Shown here in pieces: positions 1-11,107 of a stretch of 64,000 nucleotides of DNA (within the stretch, counting starts at the first letter, position 1; each line of letters opens with the position of its first letter). The DNA is from Novimethylophilus kurashikiensis (GTDB lineage: Bacteria; Pseudomonadota; Gammaproteobacteria; Burkholderiales; Methylophilaceae): assembly GCF_003112435.1 (NCBI RefSeq), contig NZ_BDOQ01000006.1, positions 234,849 through 298,848 of the forward strand. The letters run 5' to 3'. Position numbers and translations under genes: made by a program. The notes under the pieces are model-generated. The model worked only from the letters and a program-made list of their open reading frames with translations. It made no database searches and had not been told where the DNA came from.

Positions 1-375
1 GAGCGGCGATAGGCTCCAAGTCCAATCGGCGCGTTCCTTGACTGAAGCATGCAAGCCGTCGGCACCTCCGATGACGAGCGCTACGTCGCGGCCGTTGGCG
101 AGCCAGGCCTTGAACTTATCCGCAAGCTTGAGCGTCGTGGGCGATTGCCCGTGTTCATCGAGCGCCACCAGATAGTCGCGCCCGACCGCTTCGAGAATGC
201 GCAAAGCCTCAGCCTCGCGCACCTGCTCTCCGCCTTTACCGGCGGCCCGTTTATCGGGCTTGATTTCGATAAGTTCGATAGTCGCTTCGCGCGGCATGCG
301 CTTGGCGTACTCCGCATAGCCCTCGGCCACCCAAGCGGGCATTTTGTGGCCGACGGCAATGATGTGCAGTTTCAT
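1..375 (-). CDS. rlmH: 23S rRNA (pseudouridine-1915-N3) methyltransferase RlmH, 3' end cut off
   Basis: RlmH is the SPOUT-class enzyme that uses SAM to methylate pseudouridine 1915 in helix 69 of 23S rRNA on the assembled 70S ribosome. Reading the minus strand from the ATG at 373-375 gives MKLHIIAVGHKMPAW near the start, the family's KPDKRA-type linker, the SPOUT knot segment VALVIGGADGLH and then VKERADWTWSLSPL, where the window ends. 125 residues are seen; the family is about 155 long, so roughly 30 C-terminal residues lie outside. It follows rsfS by 13 bases in the same direction, the usual nadD-rsfS-rlmH order. Identification is very secure; only the C terminus is missing. Confidence 0.95.
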   Translation of the reverse strand, partial: MKLHIIAVGHKMPAWVAEGYAEYAKRMPREATIELIEIKPDKRAAGKGGEQVREAEALRILEAVGRDYLVALDEHGQSPTTLKLADKFKAWLANGRDVALVIGGADGLHASVKERADWTWSLSPL

Positions 376-388
376 GCAGCAGGAGAAA

Positions 389-745
389 TCAACCAGCGGC
401 CTTGGCGTTATGACGACGGCTTTCCGCCGCGCCCCACAGTTGCTCAAGGTTGTAGTAGTCTCGCGTGGCGGGCAACATGATGTGGACGACGATATCACCC
501 AGGTCCACCAGCACCCACTCGCCTTCCCGCTCGCCCTCGACGCCGTTAATGTCGGCACCTTTTTCCTTGAGCTTTTTCTGTACGTTATCGGCCAAGGCCT
601 TGGTCTGACGATTGGAACTACCGCTGGCGATGATCATGCAGGAGGTGAGCGAAGTCATCTCCGACACATCGATTACGTTGATATCGGTGGCCTTGACGTC
701 CTCCAGGGCATCGACGACGGCAGCTTTCATTTCTTCAAGGTTCAT
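389..745 (-). CDS. rsfS: Ribosomal silencing factor RsfS
   Basis: 118 residues, matching the family length of about 105-120. RsfS (Iojap/DUF143 family) binds ribosomal protein L14 on the 50S subunit and blocks subunit joining when nutrients are scarce. Typical family segments are seen: the N-terminal helix MNLEEMKAAVVDALEDVKA, the central SLTSCMIIASGSSNRQ strand-turn and the C-terminal GDIVVHIMLPATRDYYNLEQLW. The ATG at 743-745 overlaps the nadD stop in an ATGA junction, so the two are probably translationally coupled. Downstream rlmH is also a ribosome gene. No oddities seen. Confidence 0.96.
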   Translation of the reverse strand: MNLEEMKAAVVDALEDVKATDINVIDVSEMTSLTSCMIIASGSSNRQTKALADNVQKKLKEKGADINGVEGEREGEWVLVDLGDIVVHIMLPATRDYYNLEQLWGAAESRRHNAKAAG

Positions 746-1389
746 TCAGTTCCTGACATATAAAGTTGGTGTTCAAAAATATAGCCGAGCACGGATTCTG
801 GCAACAAATAGCGCGGGGTATGACCGGCAGCAAATCCTGCTCGAATGGCGCTCGACGAAATATCCAGCGCGGTAATTTCGCACTGCAAAATCTTACCGGC
901 GGGGTTTTCGCCGGTATGTGGGCTATGGCGCAACTGCCACTGTGCCTTGAGTTCCGGCGACATGATTCCGGGATCAAGCGCCACGCCTGGACGGCAAGCC
1001 ACGGCAATATGCGTCAGATCGAACAAGGTCAACCAACGATGCCATCGGTCCAATCCAAGAAAAGCATCTGCTCCCAACAGCAGGAACAGCGGCACGTCCT
1101 CACCCAATTCCTGGCGAAGGCTCGCCAATGTGTCCACCATGTACGACGGCCCATCGCGCCGGATTTCCCGATCGTCGAACACGAACAAGGGATTATCGGC
1201 AATGGCATGCTGGACCATGTTAGCCCGATGTTCGACTACAGACCGAGGCACCTCACGATGCGGCGGGCGGGCCGAGGGAATGAAGCGCACTTCTCCCAGC
1301 GACAGCTGTTCGCACAGCTCCTGAGCCATACGCAAGTGGCCGAAATGGATGGGGTCGAACGTACCCCCGAGAATGCCGACCGCCTGCAC
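742..1389 (-). CDS. nadD: Nicotinate-nucleotide adenylyltransferase NadD
   Basis: NadD joins ATP and nicotinate mononucleotide to make deamido-NAD, the step shared by de novo and salvage NAD synthesis in the cytoplasm. The nucleotidyltransferase alpha/beta phosphodiesterase signature GGTFDPIHFGHL is at residues 8-19 and the second ATP-binding motif DISSSAIRAG near residue 176. I chose the GTG at 1387-1389 because AGGG lies 7 bases before it; a TTG one codon upstream is possible. 215 residues, normal for the family. The gene lies 16 bases after proA and overlaps rsfS by 4 bases, so proA-nadD-rsfS-rlmH reads as one operon. Confidence 0.95.
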   Translation of the reverse strand: MQAVGILGGTFDPIHFGHLRMAQELCEQLSLGEVRFIPSARPPHREVPRSVVEHRANMVQHAIADNPLFVFDDREIRRDGPSYMVDTLASLRQELGEDVPLFLLLGADAFLGLDRWHRWLTLFDLTHIAVACRPGVALDPGIMSPELKAQWQLRHSPHTGENPAGKILQCEITALDISSSAIRAGFAAGHTPRYLLPESVLGYIFEHQLYMSGTE

Positions 1390-1405
1390 CAAGTCGCCCT
1401 ACGGC

Positions 1406-2671
1406 TTAGCCTCGCACGTGCCCGTCGCCGAGCACCACGTATTTCTGCGAGGTCAGCCCTTCCAGCCCCACCGGGCCGCGTGCGTGGATTTTGTCAGTGG
1501 AAATGCCGATTTCGGCGCCCAGACCGTATTCGAAACCATCTGCAAACCGTGTCGAAGCATTCACCATCACCGAACTCGAATCCACCTCGCGCAGAAAGCG
1601 CCGCGCCTTGGTGTAGTTCTCGGTCACGATGGCTTCGGTGTGCTGCGAGGAATACTTGTTGATGTGTTCGATGGCCTCATCCAGCCCATCGACGACCTTG
1701 CACGAAATAATCGCTGCTAAATATTCAGTGTAGTAGTCTTCTTCGGTCGCAGCTTTGGCTTGCGGCACGAGCTTCTGCGTTTCCGCACAGCCGCGGATTT
1801 CGATTCCCTTGGAAGTCAGCATCGCAGCCAGTTTGGGCAACATCGCCGAAGCGACAGAGCGCGCAACCAGCAGGGATTCCGCTGTATTGCAGGTCCCCAG
1901 GCGCTGCGTCTTGGCGTTTTCCAGGATACGCAACGCCTTGGCTTCGTCGGCATCGTCGTCGACATACACATGGCAGTTGCCGTCCAGATGCTTGATGACG
2001 GGAATGCGCGCTTCGCTGGAAATACGCTCGATCAGCCCCTTGCCGCCGCGCGGCACGATGACGTCCACGTATTCTTTCATCGTGATCAGTTCGCCGACTG
2101 CGGCACGGTCGGTGGTCTCGACCACTTGCACCGCAGCCTCGGGCAAGCCTGCCGTCCGCAGGCCTTCCTTGACCAGCGCCGCCAAGGCCTGATTGCAATG
2201 AATCGCCTCGGAACCGCCGCGCAAAACACAGGCATTACCGGACTTGATGCAAAGCCCAGCGGCATCCACGGTCACATTGGGACGCGCTTCGTAGATGATG
2301 CCGATCACGCCAAGCGGCACGCGCATCTTGCCGATCTGGATGCCGGAAGGACGATATTTGAGATCGGTAATTTCGCCGATGGGGTCGGCCAGCGTAGCAA
2401 TCTGCTCCAACCCTTCCGCCATGGTGGCAATGGATTTTTCCGACAGCGCCAAACGATCCAGCATGGCGGCATCCATCCCGGCAGCCCGGGCGGCGTCCAT
2501 GTCCTTGCGGTTGGCAGCCAGCAGCGCTTCCTTGTCGCGGCGGATACCAGCCGCAATCGCCAGCAATGCCTGATTGCGGGCGTTGGTATCGGCGCGCGCC
2601 ATGAGTCGGGAGGCGGCACGCGCTTCCACGCCCAGCTGCTGCATGTATTCCTTGATATTGATCATATTCAT
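1406..2671 (-). CDS. proA: Gamma-glutamyl phosphate reductase ProA
   Basis: 421 residues, full length. ProA reduces gamma-glutamyl phosphate with NADPH to glutamate semialdehyde, the second step of proline synthesis. It is an aldehyde-dehydrogenase-fold enzyme: the cofactor-binding segment [18 protein letters not shown] is near residue 120, [14 protein letters not shown] near 145, the catalytic cysteine lies in [13 protein letters not shown] near residue 260, and [21 protein letters not shown] near 375 closes the active site. The start at 2671 has an AGG six bases upstream, and that AGG belongs to the left end of the inverted-repeat element at 2674-2942, so the element may supply its ribosome site. 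A second ATG lies two codons in. No proB is seen beside it. Confidence 0.96.
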   Translation of the reverse strand: MNMINIKEYMQQLGVEARAASRLMARADTNARNQALLAIAAGIRRDKEALLAANRKDMDAARAAGMDAAMLDRLALSEKSIATMAEGLEQIATLADPIGEITDLKYRPSGIQIGKMRVPLGVIGIIYEARPNVTVDAAGLCIKSGNACVLRGGSEAIHCNQALAALVKEGLRTAGLPEAAVQVVETTDRAAVGELITMKEYVDVIVPRGGKGLIERISSEARIPVIKHLDGNCHVYVDDDADEAKALRILENAKTQRLGTCNTAESLLVARSVASAMLPKLAAMLTSKGIEIRGCAETQKLVPQAKAATEEDYYTEYLAAIISCKVVDGLDEAIEHINKYSSQHTEAIVTENYTKARRFLREVDSSSVMVNASTRFADGFEYGLGAEIGISTDKIHARGPVGLEGLTSQKYVVLGDGHVRG

Positions 2672-2673
2672 GT

Positions 2674-2942
2674 AGAGCCTATCTCAGTAGGAAACGAACG
2701 TGCGCTGGTCCTGCATTGCGCGCAGGGCTAGGCGCGAGCTGCGATGTTTGGTCATTCCAAATAAGCGGCGAGCAACACCGCCATGTGTGCAATGCAGGGC
2801 CAGCCCGTAGGGTTTGAACACAAAAGGGCATGTGCGGCGTTGCACCGCTTGCGAATGGAACAACCATTCGTTGCACGTTGCGCCTTGCATCCATCCCTTT
2901 TGTGTTCAAACGCATCTTTCGTTTCCTACGGAGCTAGGCTCT
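2674..2942. repeat. 269-bp inverted-repeat element (MITE-like) between proA and holA
   Basis: The ends are 25-bp inverted repeats with two mismatches: 2674-2698 begins AGAGCCTATCTCAGTAGGAA and 2918-2942 is its reverse complement. Inside are further dyads: 2705-2719 with 2789-2803 (15 bp, one mismatch), TTTGG/CCAAA at 2747-2761, a perfect 17-bp repeat 2812-2828 (GTTTGAACACAAAAGGG) with 2895-2911, and nested CGAATGG/CCATTCG at 2852-2870. No protein is encoded. The right end contains the holA stop codon (2926-2928) and the left end touches the proA start. No clear target duplication is seen. The family is unknown to me; MITE or structured intergenic repeat are both possible. Confidence 0.7.
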
Positions 2943-3957
2943 TGCTCCTTGCCGGCTGCGCTCTTGCCAGGCCCAGGCACAGCCTGGACAGTTCCAGCCA
3001 CGACTCGCCTTGCGCCAGGCCCTTGTTAATCTTGTCGATCTCCGCCATTTTCAAGAGGGCGGCTTGCAAACGTTTCAACGATAGGCGCCCCAGCGCTTGT
3101 CGCATGAGGTTCTGGCGGTCGCCCCAAATTTTGGCCTGGCCGAATGCCGCGGTCAGGTCCATGCCTTGCGACTGCGCCGTCTTCACCTTGAGCGCCGCAC
3201 GCAAGAGCCAGATGATGACCCCGAGCAAGGCCACAGGTTCCACGCCCTCGGCTTTCAAGCCCTCCAGCACGCGGGCCGTACGTGGCGCATCACCCGCCAG
3301 CATCGCGTCGCCGAGCTGGAAAGCATCGAATCGCGAGACGTTGAGCACGGCGTCGCGGATATGTTCCAGGCTCAATCGCCCCGGCGGATACAGCAAGCCC
3401 AGCTTACGGATTTCCTGATGGGCCGCGAGCAGGTTGCCTTCAACCTGGTTGGCGATGAACTCCAGCGCCTCGCTATCGGCCTGCTGCTGTTGTGCCGCAA
3501 GGCGGCGTCCGATCCATGCAGGGAGTTTCTCGGTTTCCACCGGCCAGATCTGAACCATTGCGCCGGTGTCTTCCAACACCTTGAACCACGCTCCCTGGTC
3601 GCGCTTTTCGATACGCGGCAGGGTAATCAGCGTCACCGTATCCGGGGGCAAGTCTCCAGCGTACTCCTGCAAGGCCTTGCTGCCATCCACGCCCGGCTTG
3701 CCCGAGGGAATATTGACCTCGACGAGACGCAAGCTGGAAAACAATGACAGGCTTTGGCTACTGGCGCGCAGCCGCTGCCAGTTGAAGCCGCGCTCGACGT
3801 TGTAAACCTCGCGCTCGCTGTAGCCGCGCTGGCGTGCCGCAACGCGAATAGCGTCTACCGCTTCGGTCACGCCTAACGGCTCGTCGCCCGACACCACGTA
3901 AAGCGGACGCAAGCCGCCTTCGAGATGCTGCGCAAGCTGTTCGGCAGCAACTTTCAT
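2926..3957 (-). CDS. holA: DNA polymerase III subunit delta HolA
   Basis: 343 residues, the same length as the E. coli subunit. HolA is the wrench of the clamp loader: it opens the beta sliding clamp so that it can be loaded on primed DNA. Seen are the N-terminal fold LRPLYVVSGDEPLGVTEAVDAIR with the LVEVNIPSGKPG segment typical of delta, a AAA+-like but ATP-less core, and the C-terminal helical collar SLKRLQAALLKMAEIDKINKG...SWLELSRLCLGLA. The last six residues and the stop are encoded by the end of the repeat element at 2674-2942, so the original C terminus was probably replaced. It overlaps lptE by one base (TAATG). Confidence 0.95.
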   Translation of the reverse strand: MKVAAEQLAQHLEGGLRPLYVVSGDEPLGVTEAVDAIRVAARQRGYSEREVYNVERGFNWQRLRASSQSLSLFSSLRLVEVNIPSGKPGVDGSKALQEYAGDLPPDTVTLITLPRIEKRDQGAWFKVLEDTGAMVQIWPVETEKLPAWIGRRLAAQQQQADSEALEFIANQVEGNLLAAHQEIRKLGLLYPPGRLSLEHIRDAVLNVSRFDAFQLGDAMLAGDAPRTARVLEGLKAEGVEPVALLGVIIWLLRAALKVKTAQSQGMDLTAAFGQAKIWGDRQNLMRQALGRLSLKRLQAALLKMAEIDKINKGLAQGESWLELSRLCLGLARAQPARSKSLAP

Positions 3958-4463
3958 TACTGGGCGGGCGCCGCTTGTTTGCTCAAGCTGCCCACCCGGC
4001 GCAGGATTTCGCGTACTGCTTCGGCGCGCATGTCGCTGACCAGACGCTGCTCCTCAGCATCCTTCGCGAGAACCTGCGTATCGTCATACGAAAAATCGCG
4101 ACGCTGCTCCACCGTTTGCGGAGGGCCCCAGTTTTCCGTGGGCGAATTCCTCACGCGGAAGGTGGCGTTGTAAATCAATTCGTATTCACGCACGCGACCT
4201 TTGCCCGACAAGGACATAATGCGTTTTTCGTAGCGGTCGCCCATCAGTTCCAAAGCAGCCTGGGCATCCTCAGTGCTTTCCACCACCTTGACCCCGCCAC
4301 CAGCCAACTGACGTTTGATGTCGCGCTGCATGGCCGGTGTGCCGCCTTGCACGTAGATGGCATCGAACGGCAGCGACTCCATCTTGCGCAGATGAAAGCC
4401 GCAGGCCGTCGTCAGCACCAGCAGTGCCGGGACCAGCAGACGTTTGAACACAGAAAGTTGCAT
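3957..4463 (-). CDS. lptE: LPS-assembly lipoprotein LptE
   Basis: 168 residues. LptE is an outer-membrane lipoprotein that plugs the LptD barrel and helps place lipopolysaccharide in the outer leaflet. A lipoprotein signal peptide is seen: basic start, hydrophobic LLVPALLVLTTAC with cysteine at residue 21, directly followed by GFHLR, the classic start of mature LptE. The remainder (YEKRIMSLSGKGRVREYELIY, then FRVRNSP and RRDFSYDDTQVLAKDAEE) follows the family pattern. It lies between leuS (3-base gap) and holA (1-base overlap), the conserved proteobacterial order leuS-lptE-holA. Confidence 0.94.
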   Translation of the reverse strand: MQLSVFKRLLVPALLVLTTACGFHLRKMESLPFDAIYVQGGTPAMQRDIKRQLAGGGVKVVESTEDAQAALELMGDRYEKRIMSLSGKGRVREYELIYNATFRVRNSPTENWGPPQTVEQRRDFSYDDTQVLAKDAEEQRLVSDMRAEAVREILRRVGSLSKQAAPAQ

Positions 4464-4466
4464 GAG

Positions 4467-7097
<2,631 letters not shown>

Positions 7098-7220
7098 TTA
7101 AAAGAGTTAAATTATACCCGCGGGCGATTGGTTGATGGGAAAGCCTACCGTATAATCCGAAAAATTCGCGTTACCAGTAGTCAATTTCCACCTTTCGGCA
7201 AGACAACCTCAGGATCCCGC

Positions 7221-8099
7221 ATGTCTAAACAACATCCTGTCATCGCAGTTACAGGCTCCTCCGGTGCCGGCACGACCACCGTCAAGCGTGCGTTCGAGCA
7301 CATCTTCCGCCGCGAGGAGATCAACGCCGCCTTTATCGAGGGCGACAGCTTCTACAGCCACACCCGCGCCGAATTCCGCGCCGCGGTCGAAACCGCCGAT
7401 AAAGCCGGCAAACCCGCGCCCAGCCACTTCGGCCCACAGGTCAACCATTTCGACAAGCTGGAAGAATGCTTCCGCAGCTACGGCGAAACCGGCACATGCC
7501 AGCGCCGCTATTACATTCGAGACCGCCAAAGCGCTGCCGAGTATTCAACTCCTGAGCGCACCTTGAAAGTCGGCGAGTTCACGCAATGGGAGACTATTCC
7601 CGCGGGTTCGGACCTGCTGTTTTATGAAGGGCTGCATGGCGGTGTGGTGACCGATACCGTCAACGTGGCCCAGTATGCCGATCTGCTTGTGGGTGTCGTA
7701 CCGGTCGTCAACCTGGAATGGATTCAGAAGATCCACCGCGATTGCAAGGAACGCGGCTATTCGCCGGAAGCGGTGACGCACACCATCATGCGCCGCATGC
7801 GCGACTACGTGGACTATATGACGCCACAGTTTTCGCGCACGCACATCAATTTCCAGCGCATCGCCACAGTCGACACCTCCAATCCGTTCATCGCACGCGA
7901 AATCCCCACGGCGGACGAGAGCTTCATCGTCATTCGCTTCAACGATCCAAAACTGGCGGATTTCGACAACCTGCTCGCCTTGCTTAAGGATTCTTTCATG
8001 TCTCGGCCCAACACCATCGTGGTGCCCGGCGGCAAGATGGGCATGGCGATGGAGTTAATCCTGACCCCGATGATCAACGAGTTGCTCGAACGACGCTAA
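7221..8099 (+). CDS. prk: Phosphoribulokinase
   Basis: Phosphoribulokinase phosphorylates ribulose 5-phosphate with ATP to ribulose 1,5-bisphosphate, the CO2 acceptor of Rubisco. The Walker A motif is atypical but family-true (GSSGAGTTTVKRAFEHIF, residues 10-27), followed by FIEGDSFY, the HFGPQVNHFDKL segment and the arginine-rich RRYYIRDRQSAAEY. 292 residues matches the octameric proteobacterial class. I use the ATG at 7221, where the family begins MSKQHPVIAVTG; an in-frame upstream codon would add 31 residues with no family counterpart. A strong terminator follows. No other Calvin-cycle gene is in the window, so E. coli PrkB-like function without Rubisco cannot be excluded. Confidence 0.93.
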   Translation: MSKQHPVIAVTGSSGAGTTTVKRAFEHIFRREEINAAFIEGDSFYSHTRAEFRAAVETADKAGKPAPSHFGPQVNHFDKLEECFRSYGETGTCQRRYYIRDRQSAAEYSTPERTLKVGEFTQWETIPAGSDLLFYEGLHGGVVTDTVNVAQYADLLVGVVPVVNLEWIQKIHRDCKERGYSPEAVTHTIMRRMRDYVDYMTPQFSRTHINFQRIATVDTSNPFIAREIPTADESFIVIRFNDPKLADFDNLLALLKDSFMSRPNTIVVPGGKMGMAMELILTPMINELLERR

Positions 8100-8109
8100 G
8101 CCTCGAGAC

Positions 8110-8147
8110 GCAATAAAAAAGCCCGCGATTGCGGGCTTTTTTATTGC
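8110..8147. terminator. Bidirectional intrinsic terminator after phosphoribulokinase
   Basis: A perfect 17-bp stem, 8110-8126 (GCAATAAAAAAGCCCGC) with 8131-8147, and a 4-base GATT loop. Runs of A and T on both sides give a T-tract on either strand, so it can end both the phosphoribulokinase transcript and the convergent membrane-protein transcript. Confidence 0.93.
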
Positions 8148-8160
8148 ATGCAAGCCTGGT

Positions 8161-8877
8161 TCAAGCCACGGCTTCCTGCGCAAAGATATCCTTGTAGCTC
8201 ACATACAGCGAAGCCGTCAGGGTCGGGATCATCACCAGCAACCCTAGGCCCAGCGGAATAGCGGCCAGGATGAACAGCACCATGGAAATCAATCCGTAAA
8301 GGGTAAAAGCCCCAAGGTTGTTCAAACACGCATTGAAACTGAGCTTCATGGCTTCTACAGCGCTCATGCCGTGAAAAATCACCAGCGTCGGCGCAAACCA
8401 GTAGGCCATCACCAGCGGAATCAGCAGCGCCAATGCCAGCAAGGCAGCGAGTAACATGCCGCCGCTCGCCTCAGGTGTTTCGTGCTGGTTCGCCATATCG
8501 TGCAAACCTTCGCTCATGACGGTGCCGCCGGTCGTGACGAACACCAATCCGGCGACCACGATGATACCCACCAGGTACAAACCACCGACGGTAATGAGTT
8601 GCGAGGTATTTTGCTTGAAGCCGGCGAACAGATGGTTGATTTCCAGTTCCTCGCCGCTTTCCAGCGCCTGGCATCCCAACATGAAGCCCGCCATGAATAC
8701 CGGCGCCAACAAGTTGAGAATGATGGGACCGACGGGCGGCACCAGCGAGAGCACCATGCCCAGCAGCAGGTAGACGAAAAACAGGGTGATCCAGATCACC
8801 GGGTTCATGCGAAACAGGTCGAAACCGCCGCGTATCCATTGCCAGCCGTGCGAGGCCGTCACTTTTTTTACTTCCAT
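8161..8877 (-). CDS. BPSS1780-type multi-pass membrane protein
   Basis: 238 residues with about five to six hydrophobic segments: VIWITLFFVYLLLGMVLSLV, a second stretch around IILNLLAPVFMAGFMLG, LITVGGLYLVGIIVVAGLVFV, LLAALLALALLIPLVMAYWFA and LYGLISMVLFILAAIPLGLGL. The N-terminal ASHGWQWIRGGFDLFRMNP is a recurrent opening of a betaproteobacterial family of inner-membrane proteins of unknown function (BPSS1780 family). I chose the ATG at 8877 (MEVKKV), because relatives open with a similar short basic stretch; another ATG lies five codons upstream. Probably monocistronic, 16 bases from the thrB stop. No enzymatic motif is seen. Confidence 0.8.
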   Translation of the reverse strand: MEVKKVTASHGWQWIRGGFDLFRMNPVIWITLFFVYLLLGMVLSLVPPVGPIILNLLAPVFMAGFMLGCQALESGEELEINHLFAGFKQNTSQLITVGGLYLVGIIVVAGLVFVTTGGTVMSEGLHDMANQHETPEASGGMLLAALLALALLIPLVMAYWFAPTLVIFHGMSAVEAMKLSFNACLNNLGAFTLYGLISMVLFILAAIPLGLGLLVMIPTLTASLYVSYKDIFAQEAVA

Positions 8878-8893
8878 GATTTTTCCGTTCAAA

Positions 8894-9844
8894 TCAGCCC
8901 CATACGCGAGCGATGGCAGCTTGGTCGTTGATTCTGGATTCTAGCACCCGGCGGAAATGGCCGGGGTCTTTGGCGTGGGTCATTTCGCCGGGTTGCGGGA
9001 AATGGAAATCGTACAACCGCGACAGCCAGAACCTGAGCGCCCCGGCACGCAGCAATGCAGGCCATGCCATGCGTTCAGCTTCCGACAACGGCCGCACTCG
9101 CTGATAAGCCGCAAGCATGGCTTGCAGCCTGGCTTCGTCCAACGAACCATCGGCGTGCACGCACCAATCGTTGACGGTAATCGCGAGGTCGTAGGCCAGT
9201 ACGTCGTTGCAGGCATAGTAGAAATCGATGGCACCGCCCAGGGTATCGCCGTCGAACAATACGTTGTCCCTAAACAGGTCGGCATGAATCACACCGCGCG
9301 GGAGATCAAGATCCTTGAAGCGAGCCTGGAAGGTCAGTTCCTCCACCAGCAACTCACGTTCGTCGGCATTCAACATCGGGAGGACGGCCTGCGCCGTCAC
9401 GTTCCACCAGTGCGGGCCACGGGGATTATCCATGTGCGCCGGAAAACTTTGCCCCGCTAGATGCATACGTGCAAGGAAAGCGCCCACTTCGGCGCAATGT
9501 ACCGGCTGGGGCTCTTCCAACGACGCGCCGCGCAAGCAGCTTACCAATGCGGCCGGCTTGCCGTTGAGCATATCCACGAACGCTCCGCCGTTGCTCGCCA
9601 CTGGCTGCGGGCAAGGAATGCCGTGCTGTGCCAGGTGCGCCATCAAGTCGAGGAAATACGGCAACTCTTCCAGCGTGTTCTTTTCGAACAGCGTCAGCAC
9701 ATAGCGACCGCTTTCGGTCGTGACGAAGTAATTGGTGTTGGTGATGCCCGAAGCAATACCCTTGAGGTCGAGCAACGCGCCCAGGGCATAGTTCTGCAGC
9801 CAACCCCGCAGTTGCTCAGGGGTTACGGTAGTAAAAACTGACAT
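8894..9844 (-). CDS. thrB: Homoserine kinase (ThrB, aminoglycoside-phosphotransferase fold)
   Basis: Converts homoserine to O-phosphohomoserine for threonine synthesis. 316 residues of the kinase type II family: the nucleotide-binding region GIASGITNTNYFV near residue 30, the catalytic loop GVIHADLFRDNVLFD near 190 (Brenner-type HxDxxxxN) and the metal-binding IDFYYA near 210. This is the form found in pseudomonads and betaproteobacteria, unrelated to the GHMP-type E. coli ThrB. The neighbouring DUF2782 gene lies immediately upstream on the same strand, an arrangement common in betaproteobacteria. No oddity seen. Confidence 0.94.
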   Translation of the reverse strand: MSVFTTVTPEQLRGWLQNYALGALLDLKGIASGITNTNYFVTTESGRYVLTLFEKNTLEELPYFLDLMAHLAQHGIPCPQPVASNGGAFVDMLNGKPAALVSCLRGASLEEPQPVHCAEVGAFLARMHLAGQSFPAHMDNPRGPHWWNVTAQAVLPMLNADERELLVEELTFQARFKDLDLPRGVIHADLFRDNVLFDGDTLGGAIDFYYACNDVLAYDLAITVNDWCVHADGSLDEARLQAMLAAYQRVRPLSEAERMAWPALLRAGALRFWLSRLYDFHFPQPGEMTHAKDPGHFRRVLESRINDQAAIARVWG

Positions 9845-9910
9845 GAATGGAAGACGAGAATATTCAATCGCCGAGCCGCATTATCGCGACCCGGCGAGAA
9901 GAAGTGATGG

Positions 9911-10267
9911 CTAGAATCGGAACAACACCCATTGAGGAACAGACACACGCTCGCCGGGACCGTCCATGCGTGCCCAACCGCCGTCCACGCTTTCCTTGAC
10001 GAGGTAGTACGGCACGCCGTGCGACGGCGTGACTTTCTGCATGTACAACTGACCGTTGATGCGATATTCCTCGATGGTGTCTTCACCGCGCTTGATAATG
10101 GTCACTTGCGGCTCGGTATTGGCATCCGGTTCGAAGCCTGCGGGCGGAGGCGGCGGCTCCGGCACTGGTTCAAGTGCAGGCGGCTTGGCATCCGCAGCAG
10201 CGGCCATCAGCGGCGTAGCGAGTGCTAGCACAGCCAGCATCGAACGAAAACGGGTTAGGTAACGCAT
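9911..10267 (-). CDS. DUF2782-type exported protein
   Basis: 118 residues. A signal peptide is evident: basic MRYLTRFR, then SMLAVLALATPLMAAAADA with a likely cut after AAA-DA. A proline-rich linker (EPVPEPPPPPAGFEP) follows, then a compact C-terminal domain (PQVTIIKRGEDTIEEYRING, MQKVTPSHGVPYYLV) that I recognise as DUF2782. Function unknown; the protein is expected in the periplasm. It is 66 bases upstream of thrB and co-directional. Relatives are usually found in exactly this place, before a thrB or polA gene. Confidence 0.85.
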   Translation of the reverse strand: MRYLTRFRSMLAVLALATPLMAAAADAKPPALEPVPEPPPPPAGFEPDANTEPQVTIIKRGEDTIEEYRINGQLYMQKVTPSHGVPYYLVKESVDGGWARMDGPGERVSVPQWVLFRF

Positions 10268-10359
10268 ATCGACCTCGTCGGTAAGTCCTGATTATTTGTT
10301 TGATTCTAGCAGAAAGCGAAATATCCCGCGGCGCGCATCAAGGAATAGCTGCGCCGGAT

Positions 10360-11088
10360 TTACAGGTTGAGCTGGATTTCGCGCTCGCTGGCCGAAGGTT
10401 CGAACCCGCGCGACTCGTAATGCTTGAAGATGGCCTCGACCACGTGCTTGGGCTCGTCGATAACCTGGATCAACCCCATGTCCGAGGGGTCGATCATTTT
10501 TTCTTCCACCATGGCGTTGCGGAACCAATCCAGCATGCCGCGCCAGAACGGCTCATGCACGAGAATGATGGGGATCTTGCGCGTCTTGCCGGTTTGAATC
10601 AGGGTAAGCGCCTCCATCAGTTCATCCATGGTGCCGAAACCGCCGGGCAGCACGACGTAGGCCGAGGCGAACTTGACGAACATGACCTTGCGCGCAAAAA
10701 AGTGCTGAAAGGTCTGGCTGATGTCTTGATAAGGATTGGTGTGCTGCTCGTGCGGCAGCTGGATATTGAGGCCGACGCTGGGCGACTTACCGCCGAATGC
10801 CCCTTTGTTGCCGGCTTCCATGATGCCGGGGCCGCCCCCGGTAATCACGCTGAATCCTGCATCGGACAACTCGCGTGCAATTTCCTCAGCCAGTTTGTAG
10901 TAAGGGCTATCGGCCTTAATGCGGGCGCTGCCGAAGATGGATACCGCAGGGCTGATGTTTTTCAGGCGCTCTGTGGCATCGACGAATTCTGCCATAATCT
11001 CGAACACGCGCCAGGATTCGCGCGCCGAGGTTTCGCGGGCCAAGACTTCTGCATCCGTGGTTTTTGGCAGCTTATCTTCGGCTGACAT
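10360..11088 (-). CDS. LOG-family (TIGR00730) nucleotide 5'-monophosphate nucleosidase
   Basis: 242 residues with the family's two signature segments: GGGPGIMEAGNKGA near residue 80 and PGGFGTMDELMEALTLIQT near 145. LOG proteins have a Rossmann fold and cleave the glycosidic bond of nucleoside monophosphates; plant homologues release active cytokinin, many bacterial members act on AMP or have unclear substrates, and the PpnN branch degrades purine nucleotides. The substrate cannot be told from sequence here. Divergent from polA: only 19 bases separate the two start codons, so the promoters must overlap or lie inside the genes. Confidence 0.88.
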   Translation of the reverse strand: MSAEDKLPKTTDAEVLARETSARESWRVFEIMAEFVDATERLKNISPAVSIFGSARIKADSPYYKLAEEIARELSDAGFSVITGGGPGIMEAGNKGAFGGKSPSVGLNIQLPHEQHTNPYQDISQTFQHFFARKVMFVKFASAYVVLPGGFGTMDELMEALTLIQTGKTRKIPIILVHEPFWRGMLDWFRNAMVEEKMIDPSDMGLIQVIDEPKHVVEAIFKHYESRGFEPSASEREIQLNL

Positions 11089-11107
11089 TTTGAGGCCTCA
11101 TTCCTAA

